This document shows, in pieces, positions 18,805 through 30,532 of a DNA stretch of 64,000 nucleotides. The position numbers were made by a program, and so were the translations under genes. The stretch comes from Dendrocalamus latiflorus (Eukaryota; Streptophyta; Magnoliopsida; Poales; Poaceae): contig CM029627.1 in assembly GCA_017311315.1 (NCBI GenBank), forward strand, positions 52,667,976-52,731,975. Reading direction: 5' to 3'. Position 1 is the first letter of the stretch. The number at the start of each line of letters is the position of its first letter. The notes under the pieces are model-generated. The model saw only the letters and a program-made list of their open reading frames with translations. It searched no databases and was not told the DNA's origin.

Positions 18805-21736
18805 CAGTGGCGGACCTAGAATTTTACCAAAGGATATGCCGCACCAAAATTTTCATATGCAATTCGGTAAAACCATTTGCCAATTCGGTAAATAATTGTA
18901 AAATTTGCACCGTAATTCGGTATACAGGCACTAAATAATATGATAAGTCTTAAATTCAAGTATTAAGTTGGAAACTTGCACAAATTACAATATAAATAGT
19001 TCAAACACCATACTAATAGTCTCAAATATACATAAAAGAGACTTACAATACTACTTGTCTAACTTTTTTAGCCTACGCTTTTTAAAGGACATGAAAGTCT
19101 CGATTATATTATCTTCATCCACTTCAAAGAAAATATCCCGCTCAATAAATGTGAATAGACAATCATCCAAAAGACTATCACCCATCTTATTTCTTAACTT
19201 TGTTTTCACTAAAACCATTGCAGAAAATACCCTTTCAACACTTGCTGTTGCCACTGGTAGAAGCAAAACCAATTTGAGAAGCATGTAAACCATATCATAC
19301 ACTTTATATCTCTTTGTTTCAACAAGCTTAACTGAGAGATCAACAAGATTGTCTAGATCTTTGAAGCTATCAGCTTGTCTCATGTTATCAACATAATTAC
19401 CAAGTTGCAATTCAAGTTTTAGCAAATAATTGCTTGAGAACTCTTTAGGGTAGAACTCAGCTAGTCTACGTACCTTCTGTGCATCGAAAGAAGCAAATGA
19501 GTTAGAAGGATAGAAGGCCGACATACAAGAGAGAAACTCCATATTAACCTCATCAAACCGATTATCAAGCTCTTGGCTAATTTGATCAATGACACCAATA
19601 TATACTTCTCTTCTGAAGTGATCATCATTTGTTTGGTTTCGAGCACGAGCGTACCTTGCTGATTTCCCATAAGGCACATAATCACCGTCCATAGCAGGAA
19701 CTTAAACACCATGTTTATCACAAAACTAAGTGACCCTCTCAAGGAACTTATCCAAACCATTAGACCTCAATTGTTGCATTCTATTTTTTGCCACATTAAC
19801 AAGTGAGATTGCATTAAGAATATCTTGCTTCCTTCTTTGCAAACACTCGGATAATTCTTTTGTGTATCCAAGAATAACAAACATTAAGTGTGCAAAGAAA
19901 ACAAACTCAAAGGTCTCAAATGCTCCAAGCACAAAATGTATTTTTTTTTCCAATCGGCCTTATGTGCAGTATCATCACCAAGATCTATGAGTACATCATG
20001 GATTGTGGAATACATAATAATGATGTTGCATACAGTTTTGTAATGAGAGCCCCATCGAGTCTCACCAGGCTTAGGCAAACCCATCTCTTGATTTAATCCA
20101 CTCCCAGATTCAAGTTCACCACAATCAAGTGCTTTCTTAATATTCTCAAGCCTAGCATTTCGAAGCATGCCATGACGCTTACAAGAAACTCCAACAATAT
20201 TCAACAGGAGAGATACTTGATAAAAAAACTCACACAATCAGTATTGCCCTTAGCAACAACAACAAGAACTAGTTGGAGTTGATGTGCAAAACAATGGATA
20301 TAATAACCAGAAGGTGACTATTGCATGATCAATGTTTTCTGTCTTTTAATATCTCATTTCATGTTGCTAGTCCCATCATAACCTTGACCACAGATTTGAG
20401 CCGTAGTCAAGCCATGACTAACAAGTAAAGCTTCAATTGCATCCTTAAGTGATAAAGAGGTAGTATCATCTACATGAACAACTCCAATAAAGTGCTCACA
20501 TGGCCTTCCCAATTTATCAACATAACGCAAGCAAAGAGCTAGTTGTTCTTTATGTGATATGTCACTAGACTCATCAGCTAAAATTGCATAGGGCTTATCA
20601 CCGAGTTCTTCAATTATTTTCTTTCTAGTTTCTATGGCACAACAGTGAATAATTTGCTTTTGTATCTTTGGGCTAGTTAAGGTGCAATTACCTGGAGCGT
20701 TGTTCAAAACATACTTGCTCACTTCTTCACTGTTGCCTGCAAGAAACTTCAAAAGTTCAAGGAAGTTCCCTCTGTTGCTAGACTCTTAAAGCCAATGTAT
20801 TTCTCTTGAGCTGCATTATGTGCCTTAGCACCCAGATGTTTGAGAAGTGCTTTCTCTCCTATATGCCAATTTCTTCAACCACCAATAGTAAATTTATCTG
20901 ACCCGGTACCCTTCTTAAACAAGTAGCATATAAAGCAAAACACAGAATCCTTCTTGATACTATAATCAAGCCACTCCTCATGTTTATGAAACCATACAAA
21001 ATTGAATTAATGATCTCTATCTCCAATCTTTCTTTTTGGAAAATCATGTGTATAAGGTTGGAATGGACCTTTAATAATATATGCTCTTCGAATTACATCT
21101 TGATCATTAACAGAATAACTTTCAATGAGCTACCTTTCACCTGGATCATGCGGAAGGCGATTAAGTCATAAACCGGCGGCGATGGCGGTGGCAGGGGCGG
21201 GGGCATAGGATTCAAAATTTCATCAATTACTCTCTCTTGCTCTTGAGTTTGTTTTTCCGCCATAGTTTCAACCGGAGATGGGGCTGGATTTGAAGCAGCA
21301 GCCGCTGCCTTCTTGGTGCATGTTTCTGAAAAAGAGATGCAGTGTCTCCGCTTCTCTTAATAACTGAACAATTCCAAAAAAAACAATGGCTCCGCGTACG
21401 ATCGAGGGTTTGAGTTTGTCCAAACCGATCTACTTATCAATTTTTTTCTGATGAGCACTTGTTATCTCTCTCTAAAATCAATTTTTAATCTCTAATTAAA
21501 TAAAAATAAAAACAACATAGAGGGAGAAGCCTGATTGTTACCCACGACAAACACGGAGATCACACCCTTTTCCCTCCGACTTTCCTTCGGCTGGACTGGA
21601 AGGCATACGGCTGGATCGAGGCGGCGCGTGCGGCAAGCGAACCGTCAGCAGGCGCACACCGGTACTGAGTTCGGCTGCCGGCTAGGCCCCAGGGTATGAC
21701 GTGGCCCACCCGGCATACCCTGTGGGTTCGCCCCTG
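18805..21736 (-). mobile_element. hAT transposon, structurally complete
   Basis: A 2932-bp element with ends CAGTGGCGGACC (left) and, in reverse, CAGGGGCGAACC (right). It is flanked by a perfect 8-bp duplication ATTATGCT (18797-18804 and 21737-21744), the hAT length. Copies C (25209-25216) and B (43304-43311) of the host unit carry ATTATGCT once with the same flanks. The transposase reads on the minus strand. Confidence 0.92.
19051..21370 (-). pseudogene. hAT transposase (TTF finger, DUF4371, hAT dimerisation domain)
   Basis: Read from about 21363 leftward: KRSGDTASLFQKHAP at the N-terminus, preceded by ATT where an ATG is expected; a Pro-rich linker; a TTF-type finger (IRRAYIIKGPFQPYTHDFPK, HEEWLDYS, FCFICYLFKKG) split over frames; DUF4371 (20354-20752: PKIQKQIIHCCAIETRKKII, ADESSDISHKEQLAL, GQGYDGTSNMK); a middle region (19884-20237: CKRHGMLRN, GETRWGSHYKT); and the C-terminal dimerisation block (19051-19692: LPVATASVERVFSAMVLVKT, LRNKMGDSLLDDC). 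All domains are present in order, but the start is lost and several frameshifts separate them. It is inactive as it stands, though better preserved than the first hAT. Confidence 0.87.
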
Positions 21737-22427
21737 ATTATGCTTATATGTACATTTCTTTTACTAACCCGATCGAATGCTTTCTTTTATACATATTTAA
21801 TTGGACTAGGCTTATTTTGGTTCAAACGTCACGTTCCGCACATCTGTGATTTATACATCTCATGAATTCGAGCTGCAGTTTATTCACATGAATTTCACAT
21901 AAATTTAATAATAAATCAATTGGAGGTTTAAAGCATGAATTATAATGTTTTTTTCGTTCGTAGTTACGGACACACATTCAACTAGCTAGTAAAAACATAA
22001 AAGAAGGCATCAGACAAACATTCAGCTAGTATAATCATAAAAGAAGGCCAGAGATGTTTCCAAGCGATGTGCAGTCTCAGATCTGGAAGTCAGCGGCGAG
22101 ACTGTACACCTCACTCCAAAACAGCATCTTGTAACTCATCTTCTTCACTTGGTAGGCGACATGGATCTAGGAGAGAGAAGCCTGGAAGTCAAGGCCTTGG
22201 AAGTGGCAAAACATGAATATAGTACTAGTACAATCAGCAGCAGTAGCTAGGGCATGTGTGTTTGTGCACCAACTAAACAGCATATATGGCTGCAAGCCTG
22301 GCAAAAGTACACTGTGTGTGTTTTCTTATCATTAATCTAACTTAATCATAACTCAGATATCATTTTATAATTTTGTCTGCTAACCACTCAGTGATGCAAA
22401 TCCCACTGAGATCCTAAGGAGAACTGA

Positions 22428-22670
22428 GGGTCTGTTCTTTTTTACTGAAACTTATGGTTTTTAGCTGTGGTTTTTAGCTTTTGGATTGTTCATGCGAGAA
22501 ATTACAGAGTAACAGAAACTCACGTACGGGTTTTGCCGATATAAATGAAGTCAGTACAGTATATACTACAATTAACTAGTAGACTCTATCTTAAAAAGAT
22601 ACTTCGTTTAAAAACTAGTTACGGTAGAAAAGCCGAATAACAGCTTTTAGAAGCTGAAAAGAATAGGCCC
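22428..22670. mobile_element. MITE-like element, family 2
   Basis: Ends are inverted: GGGTCTGTTCTTTT on the left and, in reverse, GGGCCTATTCTTTTCAGCTT on the right. The interior includes GATATAAATGAAGTCA. It is present in copy D only; copy B reads straight through at about 43980. Related copies lie near 23541-23775, 45040-45275, 45304-45552 and 48600-48785. CTGAGATCCTAAGGAGA occurs on both sides, unusually long for a target duplication. Confidence 0.6.
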
Positions 22671-23540
22671 TGAGATCCTAAGGAGAGAACAGAGACAGGA
22701 CAGAGGTCAGGTGCTGATCAGCACACCGAGAAATGAGATTAGATCCTCATTTCACCGTGCAGGTGTTGCAAGCAAGCTAGTTGTGGTTGAATAAACCATA
22801 CATGCATGCATGTTTGTATGATCTGAAATCGGACGGTTGAGATCTACGGCATCTAGCTTATAGCTGCCGGAAAACTAGAGAAGATCTGAATGTACCGTGC
22901 ATAAAGACCTAGAGAATGTCGGAGATTTTTTTTGGAGGAGGTAGGGGAAAATTCATAGCCGTTGGATCTCTAATTCAATGGTCATAAATCTGGATGATAG
23001 TCAGAAAAAATACCCGGGTAATGTTTATCAATACCCTTTCTCGTATAGCTAGGTTCAATTTGTTGTCACCTCCTCTCCTCCTTTGGCGTAATTTACAGAA
23101 ATTCAATATGATATCCCGTGCAAGCACGATTAGATGCCTCATACCACATGCACTGGTGTTAAAGCAAAATAGCTAGGATGAGTCGGTGAGTCGGTCCAGT
23201 CCGCTCTACTTGCATCCCTGTACGGTTTAGATCTATTAAGCTCTCTTTGGAGTGCAAAAATTAAATAAAATTTTCGTAGAAATTTTATTAGAAACAGTCT
23301 TATTCTAGTATGAATTAGAAAAGAAATTCTCGCATTCTAGACGGGGATTTTAACACATCATTGGGATGATTTGGAGAGGGTCGATGATGAATGTACATCC
23401 ATGCATGGGGAGTTGGTGAATCATGTCCATGACATCTTGCTGTCTCCCAGGGTATACATGTGGTTAGTATTATGGCGATAAATTGTTGTCTCATCATGCC
23501 ATGCATTGTTTGTGATTTGTACTGCTGCCTTCGTTTCTTA

Positions 23541-23775
23541 ACATAAGATGTAGAGCCTGTTTCATTTGGATTGCGATTTATGTCTTTTAGCTGTTCTTGA
23601 GAGTGAATACAGAGTAAGAGAAAAATCACGTGCGATTTTAGCTGATATAAATGAAGTCACTACAATATATACTACAATCAATTTATAGACCCCATTTTAA
23701 AAAGATACTCCATTTAAAAGCTAATTACTATAGGAAAACCGAAAAATAACTTTTACAAGTTGAAAAAGAAGATGC
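23541..23775. mobile_element. MITE-like element, family 2
   Basis: Shares GATATAAATGAAGTCACTAC and TTTAAAAGCTAATTACT with 22428-22670 and 45040-45275. A truncated further copy follows at about 23813-23886 and is cut at the junction with copy C. Confidence 0.55.
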
Positions 23776-23892
23776 CCATATTTTGATCACGCACGGAGAT
23801 TATTATATGGGCCTGTTCTTTTTTTGGCTTCGATTATAGTTTATAGCTGCGGCTTATGGTTTTTGAGCTGTTCATGAAAGAGAGTACCGATG

Positions 23893-25347
23893 TGGTATCA
23901 GAAAACTAAATTTCACTTCCTATACGCTGCCCCTAGGTGAGCTGCAGTCTCACTCCCGGGGACAGCCTCCGGCCATCGTCATATTGCAGTGGCATTCTTC
24001 GGCCAGATACGACCTGTGGCATCACCGTTGCGGCGTACTGCCCTCAACAATTTTTCTTCTCCGTTTCATCAGGACAATGACGCGTATGAAGGAGCGGTAG
24101 CCAACTCAAGACTTAAGGCTATGCTCAGTTGGTCTTTTTTTTTTTTTGAGGGTTTTGTTTTTTATTTTGTTATACCTAATTTATTTTACACTATAGTAGC
24201 TGAGAGCTTTTTTTGTGTAATTAAATTAAAAAATTAAAAATAGATTATTCTATTACGGACAATGTAAAGAAACATAGGAAAAACGAAAAAGCAGAAAAGT
24301 CCCAAAAAAACCTAGAAAACCAGAAAAAGATAAAAGTAAGAAATAGTGAACTAATTAAAAACCAAAAGCTGAAACCGAAACGAGCGGATCCTTTGGGAGC
24401 GTTCAGTTTGATGATGGTTTATGATTTTTTCACTGTAGCTAGTTTATTTTTTACTGTAGCTAAGGTGGCTTATTTGATATAATTAAATTTTAAATTTTAA
24501 AATAGAAAAAAATAGATTAGTTCATCATAAAAAATATGGAAAAAAGACAAAAATACAGAAAACTAAAAACCAGAAAAAAACAAAATTAAATAATAGTGAA
24601 TTGAAAAATCAGAAGTCAGGAGCTATGCTGAAAGGAGCGGTGCACGTAGTCTTTGCGGAATCAATTCGAAGCAGCGGCGTTACCAAAGCCAACGGGAAAA
24701 GGTCACATCGAAATAAAAGGGCAGTGCGACGCAGGCGTCCGTCCGCGCGTCACGAGGAGCAGGCGTCGTTGTATCGTGACCTGTAGCGTTAAACAACACC
24801 ACAATTTTTGCTTTGCTTTGCTAAGCGTACACGAAGAGGTGTAGTAGATATTCGCTGTAACTATCTATTTCAGAAGGAACTCAAAATCAACATCCGCATG
24901 AGGTGTATCAAGAAGCCTTTCACAATTTTCCTAGGTACATAAAGAAGCATATCAGGAGATTTCAATATCCTCATATCAGAAGATTTCAGTACTCTCAACT
25001 TGACAATTTTGAGTCGCTTTGATTTTATTCCACATCTCGACTCTGACTTGCGCCAACTCATGCCATATCGAGCGCCAACCAGCACTCTCTGTCCGTCACC
25101 ATTGCCCACGCCATCCGGTGTCATACTACATCATCTCTGTTAACGATCTTCTAGCCTAGTCAATCGCCATCTTTTAACATGAAGCTATTTGTCAACTCTA
25201 TAACTTGTATTATGCTTATATGTACATTTCTTTACTAACCCGATTGAATGCTTTCTTTTGTACATCTTGTATTGTACTCGACTTATTGTAGTTCAATCGT
25301 CGTGTTCCGAACATCTGTGATTTATATCATCTCATGAATTCAGGCTT
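23893..25347 (+). repeat. Genomic repeat unit, copy C
   Basis: Matches 41130-43444 of copy B from GAAAACTAAATTTCACTTCC through the A-rich MITE pair (24116-24640) to GAATTCAGGCT. It lacks the CACTA-derived segment and second MITE pair found in A and B. It contains the uninterrupted Helitron site (24707/24708) and hAT site (25209-25216). It stops at the gypsy LTR-like sequence. Confidence 0.85.
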
Positions 25348-27665
25348 GAAACAAACCAAAAATTTTGTCAAAATCAAAATTTGATTTGAATTCCTATTTC
25401 TCTTTTGCCCAACTCCTCCATAACCCTAATTCACACCAATCTCAAAGCAAACTCCTCACTAATCCACGTCATCACGTCTTAAACGGGAGGATTTCGCTCG
25501 GTTACTGTTCATTACCCGAAACCCCGTCGCTGCCTCTGATTTTTTTTTGTCGCCGCTGACCTCCTCGGGCCCCCTCGCGCCTTCTAGCGCCCGCGCGCCT
25601 TTGCCAGCTTGCCCCTGCTCATCATGGCACCGTACGCCTAGCCAGCCCTGCTCTGACCCGGCCGCAATGCGTGGCAGCGCCTCCCGCCGTTCGCGTGCCC
25701 CCGCCTCTGCCCCTTCCCGCGCCTTCCTCTCTCGGCCGACCTGCCACCTCTCTGTCACCCCTGACCGCCGCCTTCTTTGCGCCCAAGACATGCCAACACA
25801 TGTTGCAAAACCAGGAGCCCTGAAACCGCCGCCGCCGTGGTATTCCTCTCCCCTCTCCGGTGCCAACCGTCTTCCCGGCCTATATAAGGCGCCCCGACCC
25901 TCCCAAGAGGAGCATCCCACCTCCCTGAAGCTCACGAAGCAAACTCGAGCACCTCTCCCGTTTCCCATTGCTGGTAATTGAGAAATTCCCCAAATCCGAA
26001 CCCTAGCTCAATGTGGATCCTCCCCTCTGCCATTTTTCAATTCCATTCGTCAATAGCCTCCTCATAGCCCTAGAAGCCATCCCCAAGCCGTGCCCTAGCT
26101 CCTTGACCCCTCTCCTTCCCCAGCACCGTGAGCCACCCCGCTGCCAAAAAACCGCCACGTGGCCAGCCTATCCCGGACCTCCCGAGCTTCGGCCAACCCA
26201 CCCCTAAGCCTCCCCACACCGTAGTGATGCTCTAGCACCGGCCCGATTGCCCTAGGAACCCCTTGGTCACCCCAAATTCCAAAAATGGCCGCAAAAGAGA
26301 TGGCCTCGCCGCCGGCGAACGCCACCACCGTCGGCCCTCCCACCAACCAAAATGGACTCACCTTACCCCCACGAACCGAACCCCACCTCCAGATGCCGTC
26401 GCAAAATACCCTAACACCGCCGCCTCCCTCCTCTGTTCCCAGCGCGCGGTGAGGAAGAAGAACAGTGCGTGCGCGCACTGTTCCCCCGGCCCCGCCGTCC
26501 CGACTCGGTTGAGCCGAGCCCCGTCGCCGCGCCCGACGCTCCCGACCGGACCCGCCCGCCCGTGCCCGATGCATCCGACCGAGCCCGGTGCCACGCGGTC
26601 GAGCCAAAACGTTTCGGCCGCGCCCGTTCCAGCCGGCTCGAGCCCGATTGCCGCGGCTCGACCGAGCCAGCTCGCCGCGTCAGATCCGGACCCGAGGAAC
26701 AGTGCACTGAGCCCGATGAATAGTACTTGACCCAAAGCCCAAAATACATATTTATACTCCCCGGATTCGTTTTGAGCCCATCAACCCAAATCCAAGGCCC
26801 ATTTCCCCATATAGCCCTCCTACAAGCCCAAAGGCCCAATTTAATGGAGTTTTTCGGATTTTCTTTATTCTTTTATTTTGTTTATTCCTAGCTCAATCCT
26901 TCGGGCATGGGATTAATTTATTTCTCTTGTTTTACGTTAGCTTCCGGAGTCGAGTTTGCACAGGAGCCAGAAGGAGGAGCGCAAGTCCAAGCTCAGTCTA
27001 CTGAAGAATACGAATTAATTGAAATCACTGATCCGCAAGGCAAGTCACACATATTTGTGAACATGTTGATCCTACATTCCCTAAGTTATTTATTTACTGT
27101 ATTTTCATTATGTTATTTGTGCACTGTTATTTTATGTACAATCAATGCTTAGAATGACATGATACTAGTTATGTCCTACCACCCGAAAAGCCCAGTTTAA
27201 CTTGATGGCCACATTCACCTTGACAAGACCTAGTAACATAAAATATAAGATTATTAATAACATGGTAGTTTAGGATCACATTGAATCTTTATACTGTTAA
27301 GATTTGGTATTGGTCTAGAGTTTTGGAAAGTTGGGAATAGGATAAATGAGGATCGCAGAGATGGATCCGAGGACCTTATCCTAGGGTGGAGGCTGGTTGT
27401 GGAATGGTGGCAGTACAGTGTGTATTGAATATGGGTTTGTGCGCGGTTGATGCCTCAGATAAAACACAAGGACTAGACCCTTATGCTGAGTAAAGGATAT
27501 AGAAATCGTCCAACCACAAGCGTTGATTTGGTCAAACCTGACTTAGTCAAACCTGGCTTAGTAGCTGCTCAACTTCAATTAAACCTCTGCAACTGGAAAG
27601 GGGGAGACAGAGGGTGAGTCCGTATGGGAGGTGGTTAACCGTACAACTGTAGGTGGTTAACCATA
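25348..27665 (+). mobile_element. Ty3/gypsy LTR-like sequence
   Basis: A GC-rich middle (25490-26720) with low-complexity frames and TATATAAGGC at about 25880 is flanked by AT-rich parts. The 26940-27070 stretch (GAGTTTGCACAGGAGCCAGA, CAAGGCAAGTCACAC) resembles the solo LTR at 31781-34382 read in reverse, as does its overall layout. It begins TGAAACAAACC at the break in copy C and ends where copy B starts. No clear 5-bp target duplication and no gag-pol. The several open frames on both strands here are low-complexity shadows. Confidence 0.55.
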
Positions 27666-28383
27666 CACGTCTCGAGTTCTCCAGCCTCAAATTATATTTC
27701 AATCAAGCATCTGTCTTTAAACAGTGAAGAAAGTAATTATAAAACTATGCAAAAGAGCAAAGCAAATCACACAAGGGATAAGCTAATTCGCTGCAGCCAA
27801 GCACTAACTTTTCTTTTTGGTGCCTTTATTCCCATAGTGCGAATGGAATCCATCTCATCAACCTTCGACCTGGGACTTAATAAACAAGTCTGGAATCAAA
27901 TATCTAAACAACCACTGACCATTCCATCCCAACCAAGAACTTGTCAGCAGATGAGAACTGGCAAACAAGAGTACACAAAGGAAAATCAAATCATAGAGTA
28001 CAGCAAGAACTATCTTTTGCAGCTATGGATGGTCGGCGAGGACGGTGACCACCCAGATATGGAGCTCGAATGGTCGCACCACCAATTCCCCATTTTTTGC
28101 GCGACGATCGTTGTTAAACTGTGATTCGAATCCACAGGTAGGTGTGGGAGGGTGTACGATCGTTGTTAAACTCTGATTCGAATCCATTATCATGTCTTGT
28201 TAAATATTGCCCCAAACGTGACGCCAAATAGTGTATGCATTAAGCCATGTGAGACGTGACATCGGCTGATGCATTCGACCTTATTCAATTTCTTTCTCCG
28301 TTTGGGATTCTGAATTTTTAGACTATATATATACTCATGTAGTTATACGATTTAGATACGTTAAAGTTCTTCGTGCTTGTAAT
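27666..28383 (+). repeat. Genomic repeat unit, copy B, first part
   Basis: Matches 5619-6779 of copy A without the 421-bp insertion. Copy B has its own short tandem duplication around 28105-28190 (CGATCGTTGTTAAACT twice). It ends in AAT (28381-28383), the 3-bp target duplication of the CACTA element. An open frame (27747-28124) has no recognised family. Confidence 0.88.
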
Positions 28384-28785
28384 CACTACTACAGAAGAGG
28401 CTATACTGGACGGCTACATCACAGACAGTTCATACGGAACCGTCTGTGATTAAACTGTCACAGACGGTTTATACTGGCAACCGTCGGTGATATTTTCACA
28501 GACGGTTATTAACACGAACGGTCTGTGATAAATGAGACATCACAGACGATTCGTTTTACTAGCCGTCTGTGAAAGTTCACAGACGGTTATTAACATGAAC
28601 CGTCTGTGATGTCTAAAATTATCACAGACGGTTTTTGTGAATAACCGTCTGTGAAAATATCACAGACGGTTATTGACTGGAACCGTCTGTGATAATTTTA
28701 GACATCACAGACGGTTCGTATTACTAACCGTCTGTGAAATTTCATAGACAGTTAGTAATACGAACCGTCTGTGGTATCGTTTAAA
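28384..28785. repeat. CACTA left subterminal repeat array
   Basis: About fourteen copies of CACAGACGGTT or its complement AACCGTCTGTG, spaced 20-40 bp and arranged mostly as facing pairs. The pair around 28704-28773 forms a near-perfect inverted repeat. In En/Spm such motifs bind the TNPA-type protein during transposition. Confidence 0.9.
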
Positions 28786-28829
28786 CTACAGAATCTATAG
28801 AGACAAGAGTCAAATTCAAGGTAATTTTA

Positions 28830-29360
28830 TTACAAAAGTGCAATAAAAAGACATTCCCAGATTTGAATCTTCTGGGCTTCATATGCTTCTTCGTCGACTT
28901 CTGGAGTTGGAGGATCAGCCGCTGTGTTCTCGAATGCCGTCAAGATTGCCCTTGCCTTCTCGACTTCCTCCTCAAGCATGGGCAAATGATCATTAGCATG
29001 TTCCATAATCTGAAACAGGATGTCAAGATGCGCTTCCGCATTATCGGCCCAATCTGCTTGATCGGCAAGTTTATCCAAGTGTGTTTGCAGTGCCGCAGGA
29101 TCTTCCTCCGCTTTGCGCACATTGTAGAGAAGAACGAGGCTGAGGGCGATTTCCCTATCCTGAGTGGCAATGAGACACCTCCGTCGACGGTGGATGATGA
29201 GATCCAGCTGACGGATGGAAGCGAGTCGAGGAAGGAGAGCAGGGCGTGAGCGGAGGAGCTGCTCCAGACGTAAATTTTTGGCCGCTTGTGTAAGGTTGCG
29301 TCCGAACAACTCATGATGGATAGATGAGAGGAACGAGATCAAAAGAATTTTAGATGTCAT
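28830..29360 (-). CDS. Hypothetical CACTA-borne protein, intact ORF
   Basis: A 176-residue ORF on the strand opposite to the two large CACTA genes, starting MTSKILLISF at 29360 and stopping at 28830. The N-terminal half is basic and Leu/Arg-rich (LEQLLRSRPALLPRL, HRRRRC). The C-terminal half is acidic and looks helical or coiled (LDKLADQADWADNAEAHLDI, MLEEEVEKARAIL) before a Pro/Glu stretch. I recognise no domain. A TATA-like TATATATGC on the minus strand (29429-29437) lies about 70 bp upstream of the ATG, followed by a C/T-rich leader. It is the only intact long frame in the element. It could be an accessory transposon protein or a captured host piece; the overlapping plus frame at 28863-29249 looks like a shadow. 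Confidence 0.5.
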   Translation of the reverse strand: MTSKILLISFLSSIHHELFGRNLTQAAKNLRLEQLLRSRPALLPRLASIRQLDLIIHRRRRCLIATQDREIALSLVLLYNVRKAEEDPAALQTHLDKLADQADWADNAEAHLDILFQIMEHANDHLPMLEEEVEKARAILTAFENTAADPPTPEVDEEAYEAQKIQIWECLFIALL

Positions 29361-29386
29361 TATTGAGAAATCTGGTGATGAAGAAG

Positions 29387-29483
29387 ATGATCAGGGAGAG
29401 CATAGTGTGTAGAAGGATTAGGGCGCGCATATATAAGCATTAACGCATGCAGACGCTTCGTATTTCAAACCATCTCTGCTATT
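29387..29483 (-). repeat. 97-bp tandem duplication, copy 1 (TATA-bearing)
   Basis: Begins ATGATCAGGGAGAGCATAGT and ends CATCTCTGCTATT. It carries a minus-strand TATA-like CTTATATATGC just upstream of the divergent ORF. Confidence 0.88.
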
Positions 29484-29582
29484 ATGATCAGGGAGAGCAT
29501 AGTGTGTAGAAGAGCAGGATTAGGGCGCGCATATTTAAGCATTAACGCAGACGCTTCGTATTTCAAACCATCTCTGCTATTA
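29484..29582 (-). repeat. 97-bp tandem duplication, copy 2
   Basis: Immediately follows copy 1 and is nearly identical, with a few indels. Its TATA-like motif is changed to CTTAAATATGC (about 29530-29539). Confidence 0.88.
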
Positions 29583-29851
29583 ATATCACAAACCGTTCAT
29601 ATTCTGATATTAATATCACAGACCGTTCGTCTGATATTAATATCACAGACCGTTATTAATACGAGCCGTCTGTGATAACTGAAACATCACAGACGGCTCG
29701 TATTAAGAACCGTCTGTGATAACTGAAACATCATAGATGGCTCGTATTAAGAACCGTTTGTGATAACTAAACATCACAGACGGCTCGTATTAAGAACCGT
29801 CTGTGATATTTATTATCACACACGGTTCGCGTTAATAACCGTCTGTGATAA
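29583..29851. repeat. Internal CACAGACGG repeat array
   Basis: Further copies of ATCACAGACGGCTCGTATTA and AACCGTCTGTGATA in facing pairs, between the divergent ORF and the TNP2 gene. It could serve as a shared control region for the two. Sequence 29852-30532 is the leader of the TNP2 gene, with TATAAATAACG near 29985. Confidence 0.85.
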
Positions 29852-30532
29852 TTACATATCACCAATAATTGGCGTGTGATATCACGTGTCACCAATAATT
29901 GGCGTATACCCAGGATTTCGATCTCACCCGTCCATTCTCTCCACATCGAATGGTAGGCAGCAGTTCCTCCCTCTGCTCGGCCCTTATAAATAACGCCCCA
30001 TCTACCTTTTCACCGGTACTAGTCACGCGTGAGTTCATCCACTGTGAGCATATATGGCTGTAAGTGTGGTAAGTGTGTCTTGTTCACCCGCACCGTCGTT
30101 CCATGAAGAGTTCATCAGCTTGTTATCCTATAATAGATCTAAATGTGCTGTCGTGCTTGCCTCTGTATTTGCATGTTCCTCGACGATGCCAACTACTGCC
30201 GAGATATGATGTCCACTCCGACAATCCTTCTTTTTCCTGCAAAATTCAAGGCAATTTTAAAACAAAAGTTCAAAAAAAGACATTCCCAGATTCTTCGGTG
30301 AGCAGCCGACATAGCCGACTTCTTTGTTGAGCGACTATCCTTCTACTTCTTCCCACTTCTTTTCTTCATCTCTGGTCTCTGGATCACGTACGCCAGTAAC
30401 GATGATTCGTTGATTCAGTTAACTGATCAGAGATTAGTACTCAATTACTTAACATTCTTAGTGATCTGATTAGAGGTTAGTAGTAGGGGTAATAATCATT
30501 TTTGACACCTATTTGTCACTTGTGTAGCGTAG

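Larger units (their letters stand above)
21737..23890 (+). repeat. Genomic repeat unit, copy D, second part
   Basis: Matches 43304-45384 of copy B (TATATGTACATTTCTTTTAC onward, including CAGTCTCAGATCTGGAAGTC and CTGTCTCCCAGGGTATACAT). It carries a short MITE at 22428-22670 absent from copy B. It lacks about 180 bp found in copy B near 44240-44420. It ends abruptly at about 23886, inside a second-family MITE, where copy C starts. No coding gene recognised. Confidence 0.85.

Noticed and set aside
23885..23900. TGGTATCAGA, resembling a retrotransposon primer-binding site
   Set aside because: It is at the D/C unit junction, with no LTR end next to it and no retroelement downstream.
25459..26839. 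Several long frames on both strands in a GC-rich region
   Set aside because: Low-complexity, overlapping frames in gypsy LTR-like sequence, with no domain and no consistent codon pattern.
28384..28785. Regularly spaced short repeats resembling a CRISPR array
   Set aside because: The CACAGACGGTT copies alternate in orientation, have variable spacing and sit at the ends of a CACTA element in a plant genome. They are subterminal transposon motifs.
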